5,449 nt of DNA from Chloroflexi bacterium RIFCSPLOWO2_02_FULL_71_16 (GTDB lineage Bacteria > Chloroflexota > Limnocylindria > P2-11E). Positions 1 to 5,449 of the stretch are shown here, piece after piece. The stretch lies in the NCBI GenBank assembly GCA_001795345.1, contig MGON01000088.1, positions 1-5,449 of the forward strand, given 5' to 3'. Position 1 is the stretch's first letter, and each line of letters begins with the position of its first letter. The notes under the pieces are model-generated. The model was not told the DNA's origin. It searched no databases and worked only from the letters and a program-made list of their open reading frames with translations. The translations under genes were made by a program, and so were the position numbers.

Positions 1-52
1 CGCGGGACCGTGGCCCCTCTCGCCGCCGTCGCCCGCGCGCGACGATCTCATC

Positions 53-229
53 GTGAACGAGCTCTTCGTGACCATCGCGGTGATCAGCCTGCTCGCCGGC
101 TCGGCCTACCTCGTGTACAACCGGCCCATCGACGCGGCGCGCCACGCGCTGCACGCGGCCCTCGAGCGCGGCGAGATCGACCAGGTGCAGTACGCCGCCC
201 ACCTCAGGGCGCTGGAGGACGGGGCCTAG
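53..229 (+). CDS. Small membrane-anchored protein of unknown function, possible SHOCT-like tail (start uncertain, may be partial)
   Basis: Read from GTG at 53 this is a 58-residue protein. Residues 4-21 (LFVTIAVISLLAGSAYLV) form one hydrophobic segment long enough to span a membrane. An amphipathic, charged tail follows, ending in ALERGEIDQVQYAAHLRAL. The tail's spacing (Leu, then Gly-x-Ile, then Tyr, then Leu-x-x-Leu) resembles the short SHOCT-type oligomerisation motif often found at the C-terminus of small bacterial membrane proteins; that is a pattern match by eye. No clear Shine-Dalgarno precedes the GTG. The frame stays open to the left edge through a Pro/Ala/Arg-rich stretch, so this could instead be the C-terminus of a longer protein. 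Codon use is strongly G/C-ending, like the neighbouring genes. It converges on gltA and is probably unrelated to it. Function is not recognised. Confidence 0.5.
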   Translation: MNELFVTIAVISLLAGSAYLVYNRPIDAARHALHAALERGEIDQVQYAAHLRALEDGA

Positions 230-267
230 CAACGAACGAAGGCCGCCGCCGCCGGCCCTCGTCGTTG
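230..267. terminator. Hairpin after the small membrane protein, candidate terminator
   Basis: An interrupted stem starts directly after the stop codon of the small upstream gene. CAACGA (230-235) pairs with TCGTTG (262-267). After a bulged A, CGA (237-239) pairs with TCG (259-261). After one mismatch, GGCCG (241-245) pairs with CGGCC (253-257), leaving a 7-base loop. No U-rich tract follows, as is common in GC-rich genomes, so this is a candidate hairpin terminator rather than a textbook one. It sits between two convergent genes and could act on both strands. Confidence 0.5.
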
Positions 268-271
268 GTCC

Positions 272-287
272 ACCGGGCGCGGCCCGG

Positions 288-288
<1 letters not shown>
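272..288. terminator. Perfect 7-bp hairpin overlapping the gltA stop codon
   Basis: ACCGGGC (272-278) and GCCCGGT (282-288) form a perfect 7-bp, all-but-one G/C stem with a 3-base loop. On the minus strand the stem begins inside the gltA stop codon (290-288). It is a strong candidate for the 3' end hairpin of the citrate synthase mRNA. No T tract follows. Together with the neighbouring hairpin at 230-267 it fills almost the whole gap between the convergent genes. Confidence 0.5.
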
Positions 289-1598
<1,310 letters not shown>

Positions 1599-1753
1599 TC
1601 TACGGTCCTCCTTGCTGTCACGGCTCCACAGCATCGGCCCGCTCGCGACGGCGCCGACAGGGCCCACGGACGGGCCGACCTGGGCTGAGGGGCCCTGCCT
1701 GCACCGGTCGTTCGGCCCTACGGCATCCGGCGGACGGTACCTACGGTCGTACC
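1599..1753. promoter_or_regulatory. Divergent promoter region between gltA and the oxidoreductase operon
   Basis: This 155-base gap must hold the start signals of both divergent transcription units. I see no convincing -35/-10 pair for gltA. On the plus strand TACGGT (1742-1747) fits the TANNNT -10 pattern and ends 6 bases before the GTG of the downstream gene, the spacing expected for a leaderless transcript, but no good -35 accompanies it. Two inverted repeats are present: CAGGGCCC (1658-1665) with GGGCCCTG (1690-1697), and ACGGTAC (1734-1740) with GTACCGT (1749-1755). Either could be an operator or an RNA hairpin. Confidence 0.5.
1607..1613 (-). promoter_or_regulatory. Ribosome binding site of gltA
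   Basis: The minus strand reads AAGGAGG here, a full anti-16S match, with an 8-base spacer to the GTG start at 1598. It decides the start of gltA against the upstream in-frame ATG at 1667. Confidence 0.85.
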
Positions 1754-1755
1754 GT
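1734..1755 (+). promoter_or_regulatory. Inverted repeat over the -10-like box and start codon of the gamma-delta gene
   Basis: ACGGTAC (1734-1740) and GTACCGT (1749-1755) are perfect 7-bp inverted arms separated by 8 bases. A nested shorter repeat, ACGGT (1743-1747) with ACCGT (1751-1755), uses the same right arm. The right arm covers the first two bases of the GTG start codon and the spacer encloses the TACGGT -10-like box. A dimeric repressor bound here would block transcription; as RNA, the arms could hide the start codon. It is a site prediction only, with no regulator identified. Confidence 0.35.
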
Positions 1756-2728
1756 GGAGCAGAGGACCTTCGAGCTCCGGTTCGACTCGATCGGAGGGCT
1801 CGGAGCGCACGCCGCTGGGCAGATCCTGGCTACGGCCGCCGTCCTCCGCATGGGCATGAACGGGTCGCACTTCTCGTCCTACGGGTCCGAGAAGAAGGGC
1901 TCGCGGATCCGCTCCTTCATCCGGCTCGGATCGGCCGAGGTGCCCATCCGGACGAGCGCGCCGGTGGAGCGGCCCGACGCCATCGTCGTCTTCCACGCCG
2001 CGCTGCTGCGCGACCCGACGACCCTCGCCGGCCTGCGGCGCTCGGGGACGTTCATCTACGACGCGCCGCCCGGCCCCGCCCCCGCGGAGCTGGCCGCGCT
2101 CCCACGGGCTGCGCGCGTCATCCGCGTCGATGCCCGCGGGATCGCCTCCGCCGAGCGCTCGCGCCCCAACGCGGTCCTGCTGGGGACGCTCTGCGGCGCC
2201 TTCCCGTTCCTGCGCGAGCGCGACGTGCTGGACGCGCTCACCGAGGAGTTCGCGTCACGCCGCCCCGAGGCGGTCGCGTCGAACACGCGCGCGTTCGAGC
2301 GGGGGCGGACGGAGCACGAGGTCATGGAGGACGTCGGTCACGCCGAGGGCGACGTGCCGGCCGCCGCGAGCGAGCCGGCGTGGGGCTACCTGACGCAGCC
2401 GGTCGGCGGCGTCGTGCCGCTGCCGGGCAACACGGCGTGGAACGACCTGTCGGCGTCGCGCACCGGGTCGATCCCGGTCCTCGACCGCGAGAAGTGCGCG
2501 CACTGCGGCGTCTGCGACCTCGTGTGCCCCGACCTCTGCTTCGTCTGGGGTGCCGGGCCGGCCGGTGGGCGGTTCGAGCGCGAGCTGATGGGGATCGACT
2601 ACCGCTACTGCAAGGGCTGCCTGCGCTGCGTCGAGTCGTGCCCGACCGGCGCGCTCGCGAAGACCGCGGAGACCGCGGGCCTCGCCGACCGCCTTCGCGT
2701 CCCGCTCTTCCCGGGGATCGTCGGATGA
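1754..2728 (+). CDS. Pyruvate-type 2-oxoacid:ferredoxin oxidoreductase, fused gamma-delta subunit
   Basis: Carries the gamma domain and the ferredoxin-like delta domain of a 2-oxoacid:ferredoxin oxidoreductase, which passes electrons from thiamine-bound substrate through Fe-S clusters to ferredoxin; cytoplasmic. In the 324-residue protein the gamma domain spans about residues 5-190, with SIGGLGAHAAGQIL near the start, the FSSYGSEKKGS block (40-50) and NAVLLGTLCGAF (139-150). A PorD-like lead-in with PLPGNT (222-227) follows. Two [4Fe-4S] motifs come next: Cys248, 251, 254, 258 and Cys286, 289, 292, 296, each Cys-x2-Cys-x2-Cys-x3-Cys-Pro. The GTG at 1754 is chosen because gamma homology begins within a few residues; upstream in-frame sequence runs into the promoter region and gltA. 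No Shine-Dalgarno is visible, which suggests leaderless initiation. It overlaps the alpha-beta gene by ATGA, implying translational coupling and a stoichiometric complex. Separate PorG and PorD are more usual in multi-subunit enzymes. Confidence 0.9.
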   Translation: MEQRTFELRFDSIGGLGAHAAGQILATAAVLRMGMNGSHFSSYGSEKKGSRIRSFIRLGSAEVPIRTSAPVERPDAIVVFHAALLRDPTTLAGLRRSGTFIYDAPPGPAPAELAALPRAARVIRVDARGIASAERSRPNAVLLGTLCGAFPFLRERDVLDALTEEFASRRPEAVASNTRAFERGRTEHEVMEDVGHAEGDVPAAASEPAWGYLTQPVGGVVPLPGNTAWNDLSASRTGSIPVLDREKCAHCGVCDLVCPDLCFVWGAGPAGGRFERELMGIDYRYCKGCLRCVESCPTGALAKTAETAGLADRLRVPLFPGIVG

Positions 2729-5028
2729 GCGCCGTAGTGGAGCCGGGCGCGCGCGCCGCGTCCGCGGCGGGCGGCAGCGTCCGCCAGAAGCTCGTGTTCA
2801 AGAGCGGGAACGAGGCCGCGGCGATCGCCGCGCGCGACGTCGGCTACCACGTCATGGGGTACTTCCCGATCACGCCGTCGACGGAGGTCGCCGAGGGCCT
2901 CGCCAAGATGCAGGCCGATGGCGAGCACGAGACGGTCATGATCGCCGGGGACGGCGAGCACGGCGCCGCGGGGATCTGCTACGGCGCGGCGCTGGGAGGG
3001 GGCCGCGTCCTGAACGCGACCAGCTCGCAGGGCCTGCTCTACGCCCTCGAACAGCTGCCCGTGCAGTCCGGGACGCGCGTCCCGATGGTCCTGAACGTAG
3101 CGGCGCGCACGGTGTCGGGGCCCCTGGACATCCGCGGAGACCACTCCGACCTCTACTACACGCTGAACACGGGCTGGATCGTCCTGCTGGCCCGCGACCC
3201 GCAGGCGGTCTACGACCTCAACCTCGCGGCGGTGCGCATCGGGGAGCACGCCGACGTCCGGCTCCCGGTCATCGTCGCCTACGACGGGTTCTTCACCAGC
3301 CATCAGAAGCGCCGGACGTGGGTCTTCGACGACCCGGAGGCGGTCCGCGGATTCCTCGGCGAGCGGCCCGCGTACCCGACGCCGCTCGACACCGAGCATC
3401 CGGCGACGTTCGGTCCGTACATGAACGATCCGGACCTCATCAACAACAAGGTGCAGCTGTCGGGGGCGATGGAGGCGGCGCGGCGCGTCATCCCCGAGGT
3501 CATCGCCGAGCTCGCGGTCCTGACCGGACGCTCATACCCGATCGTCGACGCGTACCGGATGGAGGACGCCGACGCCGCGGTCCTCCTGCTCAACTCCGCG
3601 GCCGAGACGGCGAAGGGCGTCGCGGACGACCTGCGCGCCAAGGGCGAGCGCGTCGGCGTGCTGTCGCCGAACGTCCTGCGGCCCTTCCCGGCCGACGAGC
3701 TCCGCGCCGCCCTCCGCGGCGTACGCGGCCTCACCATCGGCGACCGGGCCGACTCGTACGGCGCGGGCGGCGGGAACCTATCGCTCGAGGTCCGCGCGGC
3801 CCTCCAGCAGGACCCGGCCGATCGGACGCGCGTCGTCTCGCGGATCTACGGCCTGGGCGGCAAGGACTTCTACGCGGCCGACGCGGAGCGCTTCTTCGAG
3901 GAGGCCGCGGCGGCCGCGACGACCGGACGCGTCGAAGTGCCGTTCGCCTATCACGGGGCGACGCCGGGGGCGCCCGGCCGGGCGCCACGCCCCGGTCTGC
4001 CGCCCATCCCGGCGGCCGAGCTCTCGCGCGGGATGGCCCGCGTGCGTCCGAACGGGAACGGCGGCCTCGCGGTGGAGCTCGAGCCGCTCTGGAAGATGAC
4101 GGAGGTCCCGAGCCGCATCGCGCCCGGCCACGGCGCCTGCCCCGGCTGCGGGATCTTCCCCACGCTGCACCAGGTGTTCCGCGTCCTGGAGGGAGACGTC
4201 GTGGCGCTCTTCCAGACCGGCTGCGCGATGGTCGTGAGCACCGGCTATCCCGCGACGGCGCACCGGATCAACTACGTCCACAACCTGTTCCAGAACGGCG
4301 CCGCGACGCTGTCAGGCCTCGTCGAGATGTATCACGAGCGCGTCCGCCGAGGCGAGCTTCCCGCGTCGAAGGACATCACCTTCGTGATGATCAGCGGCGA
4401 CGGCGGCATGGACATCGGGATGGGTCCCGCGCTCGGCGCGGCGCACCGCGACCACAAGATGATGATCATCGAGTACGACAACCAGGGCTACATGAACACG
4501 GGCGCCCAGCTCTCGTACTCGACGCCGCTCGGCCACCGGACCGCGACGAGCGAGATCGGCTCGAAGCTGAGCGGCAAGCGCTATCACCACAAGGACACCG
4601 CGCAGATCTTCGCGGCGTGCCATCTGCCGTACGTGTTCACCGCGAGCGAGGGCTATCCCGAGGACCTCATGCGCAAGGTCGCCAAGGCGCAGCACTACGC
4701 CAAGAACGAAGGGCTCGTGTACGGGAAGATCCTCTCGTACTGCCCGCTGAACTGGCGCACCGACGACGACGCCGCGCAGCCGGTGCTCCAGGCGGCCATC
4801 GATTCGTGCTTCTTCCCGCTCTACGAGGTGGAGCACGGCCACACCCGGGTCACCTACGACCCCGACGCCACCGCCCGCCGCCGCCCCGTCGCCGATTGGC
4901 TCGGCCTGATGGGGAAGACGCGCCACCTCCTCGAGCCGCGCAACGCGGAGGTCGTCCGGCGGATCCAGGAGGAGACGGACCGCCGCTGGCGGCGCCTCCG
5001 CGCGATGCACGAGCACCCGGAGCTCTGA
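2725..5028 (+). CDS. Pyruvate-type 2-oxoacid:ferredoxin oxidoreductase, fused alpha-beta subunit
   Basis: Catalytic subunit that reversibly converts pyruvate and CoA to acetyl-CoA and CO2 with ferredoxin. The 767 residues comprise a PorA-like alpha part (about 20-395) and a PorB-like beta part (about 455-720) joined by a Pro/Gly/Ala-rich linker. Alpha shows YFPITPSTE (46-54), TSSQGLL (99-105), VAARTVSG (125-132), GDHSD (138-142), YDGFFTSH (186-193) and a PFOR_II-like domain (about 272-395, SPNVLRPFP). Beta shows the thiamine diphosphate site SGDGGMDIG (557-565) with Asn586, then YMNTG (589-593), and the proximal [4Fe-4S] ligands Cys472, Cys475, Cys500 and Cys673. Thr50, Arg128 and Asn591 appear to match pyruvate-contacting residues of single-chain enzymes. 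The PSTGLPT-type motif of 2-oxoglutarate enzymes is absent, favouring pyruvate; another 2-oxoacid is possible. The ATG at 2725 overlaps the previous stop, with GGGGA (2713-2717) 7 bases upstream. The CoA-binding (EKR) region of NifJ is not present. Confidence 0.92.
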   Translation: MSAVVEPGARAASAAGGSVRQKLVFKSGNEAAAIAARDVGYHVMGYFPITPSTEVAEGLAKMQADGEHETVMIAGDGEHGAAGICYGAALGGGRVLNATSSQGLLYALEQLPVQSGTRVPMVLNVAARTVSGPLDIRGDHSDLYYTLNTGWIVLLARDPQAVYDLNLAAVRIGEHADVRLPVIVAYDGFFTSHQKRRTWVFDDPEAVRGFLGERPAYPTPLDTEHPATFGPYMNDPDLINNKVQLSGAMEAARRVIPEVIAELAVLTGRSYPIVDAYRMEDADAAVLLLNSAAETAKGVADDLRAKGERVGVLSPNVLRPFPADELRAALRGVRGLTIGDRADSYGAGGGNLSLEVRAALQQDPADRTRVVSRIYGLGGKDFYAADAERFFEEAAAAATTGRVEVPFAYHGATPGAPGRAPRPGLPPIPAAELSRGMARVRPNGNGGLAVELEPLWKMTEVPSRIAPGHGACPGCGIFPTLHQVFRVLEGDVVALFQTGCAMVVSTGYPATAHRINYVHNLFQNGAATLSGLVEMYHERVRRGELPASKDITFVMISGDGGMDIGMGPALGAAHRDHKMMIIEYDNQGYMNTGAQLSYSTPLGHRTATSEIGSKLSGKRYHHKDTAQIFAACHLPYVFTASEGYPEDLMRKVAKAQHYAKNEGLVYGKILSYCPLNWRTDDDAAQPVLQAAIDSCFFPLYEVEHGHTRVTYDPDATARRRPVADWLGLMGKTRHLLEPRNAEVVRRIQEETDRRWRRLRAMHEHPEL

Positions 5029-5029
5029 G

Positions 5030-5077
5030 ATGGTGCGCATCCTCGAAGCCATTGCCGTCTCAGCGGTCACGTCCTGA
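5030..5077 (+). CDS. Candidate 15-residue micro-ORF between the alpha-beta gene and the GltD-like gene
   Basis: The ORF reads MVRILEAIAVSAVTS. Its ATG follows one base after the upstream stop codon, GGAG (5019-5022) lies 7 bases upstream as a possible ribosome binding site, and its TGA overlaps the next gene's ATG as TGATG. The next gene has no ribosome binding site of its own that I can see, so ribosomes ending here could re-initiate on it. Twelve of the fifteen sense codons end in G or C. It may be a translational coupling device, a short leader-type ORF, or chance in a GC-rich gap; the peptide itself matches nothing I recognise. Confidence 0.3.
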   Translation: MVRILEAIAVSAVTS

Positions 5078-5449
5078 TGCCGATCAAGCGCGCGGACAAG
5101 ACGCCGATGCCGACACGGGAGCCGGAGGTCCGCGCGCACGACTTCGTCGAGGTGAACGAGGGCTACACGCAGCTCCACGCCGTCTTCGAGGCGGAGCGCT
5201 GCCTGCGGTGCCAGGACCCGGTCTGCGTCGAGGGATGCCCGGTCTCGATCCCCATCCCGGACTTCATCCACGCCCTCGCCGACCGCGACATGCCGAAGGC
5301 GGCGCGGATCCTGCGGACCGCCAACCCGCTCCCCGCGATCTGCGGCCGCGTCTGCCCGCAGGAGTCGCAGTGCGAATCGCGCTGCGTCATGGGCGAGCGC
5401 TTCCGGCCCGTCGCGATCGGCCACCTCGAGCGCTACGTCGCGGACTGGG
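5077..5449 (+). CDS. GltD/NfnB/SudA-family Fe-S flavoprotein, N-terminal part (cut by the right edge)
   Basis: Only the first 124 residues are present. They form the N-terminal Fe-S domain of the family that includes the small (beta) subunit of NADPH glutamate synthase, the NfnB subunit of the transhydrogenase NfnAB, and the SudA subunit of sulfide dehydrogenase/ferredoxin:NADP reductase. Diagnostic motifs: the TPMPTREPEVR-type start (9-19), CLRCQDPVCVEGCP (Cys42, 45, 50, 54), LPAICGRVCPQESQCESRC (Cys89, 93, 99, 103) and PVAIGHLERYVAD (111-123). The cysteines would hold two [4Fe-4S] clusters; the FAD and NAD(P)H domains expected downstream lie outside the window. The ATG at 5077 is chosen because the residues just after it match the usual N-terminus. 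No Shine-Dalgarno precedes it, and it overlaps the stop of a 15-codon ORF. Position after a ferredoxin oxidoreductase makes a ferredoxin/NAD(P)H role plausible, but glutamate synthase cannot be excluded from this fragment. Confidence 0.9.
   Translation, partial: MPIKRADKTPMPTREPEVRAHDFVEVNEGYTQLHAVFEAERCLRCQDPVCVEGCPVSIPIPDFIHALADRDMPKAARILRTANPLPAICGRVCPQESQCESRCVMGERFRPVAIGHLERYVADW

Noticed and set aside
1599..1667. N-terminal extension of citrate synthase from the ATG at 1667
   Set aside because: It would place the perfect AAGGAGG site inside the coding region; the GTG at 1598 has ideal spacing and gives a family-typical length.
2725..5028. Indolepyruvate:ferredoxin oxidoreductase alpha chain (IorA), which also fuses alpha and beta domains
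   Set aside because: IorA carries a C-terminal ferredoxin domain that is absent here. The GDHSD, YDGFFTSH and YMNTG blocks, the four proximal-cluster cysteines and the PFOR_II-like region match pyruvate-type enzymes better.
2725..5028. 2-Oxoglutarate:ferredoxin oxidoreductase (KorAB), suggested by the neighbouring citrate synthase
   Set aside because: KorA typically has gamma fused to alpha and a PSTG(L/M)PT motif; here gamma is on another gene and the corresponding region reads VAARTVSGPLDIRGDHSD, as in pyruvate enzymes.
4312..5424. Long minus-strand open frame opposite the alpha-beta and GltD-like genes (370 codons)
   Set aside because: It crosses two clearly real genes and the gap between them, and its Arg/Ala/Val-rich translation shows no domain; it is a GC-bias shadow.

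Overview
The window comes from a GC-rich bacterium whose genes show strong G/C bias at third codon positions. It carries a compact piece of central carbon and redox metabolism. GTG starts, a canonical AAGGAGG ribosome binding site on one gene, a leaderless-looking start on another, and GC content that looks around 70% by eye would fit Actinomycetota, Chloroflexota or a similar GC-rich lineage. The sequence does not fix the phylum. Ferredoxin-dependent oxidoreductases point to anaerobic, facultative or low-potential metabolism.

Layout, left to right: (1) the end of a small membrane-anchored protein (about 53-229, +) of unknown role; (2) a short convergent gap (230-287) with two adjacent hairpins, probably terminating both flanking genes; (3) citrate synthase gltA on the minus strand (288-1598), complete, with all catalytic residues; (4) a 155-base divergent promoter region (1599-1753); (5) a plus-strand operon. 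Its first gene (1754-2728) is a fused gamma-delta subunit of a pyruvate-type 2-oxoacid:ferredoxin oxidoreductase. It overlaps by ATGA a second gene (2725-5028) encoding a fused alpha-beta subunit. A 15-codon micro-ORF (5030-5077) fills the next gap, and the window ends inside a GltD/NfnB/SudA-type Fe-S flavoprotein gene (5077 to the right edge).

Inferred logic: the oxidoreductase interconverts pyruvate + CoA and acetyl-CoA + CO2 using ferredoxin. Citrate synthase, transcribed divergently, uses acetyl-CoA with oxaloacetate. The GltD-like protein belongs to a family that moves electrons between pyridine nucleotides and ferredoxin, sulfide or glutamate synthase, so it could link the ferredoxin pool to NAD(P)H. 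The most distinctive point is the enzyme's two-chain architecture (gamma-delta plus alpha-beta). It resembles a single-chain NifJ enzyme with its central gamma-delta part placed on a separate upstream gene. No mobile elements, CRISPR arrays, tRNAs or rRNAs were seen.
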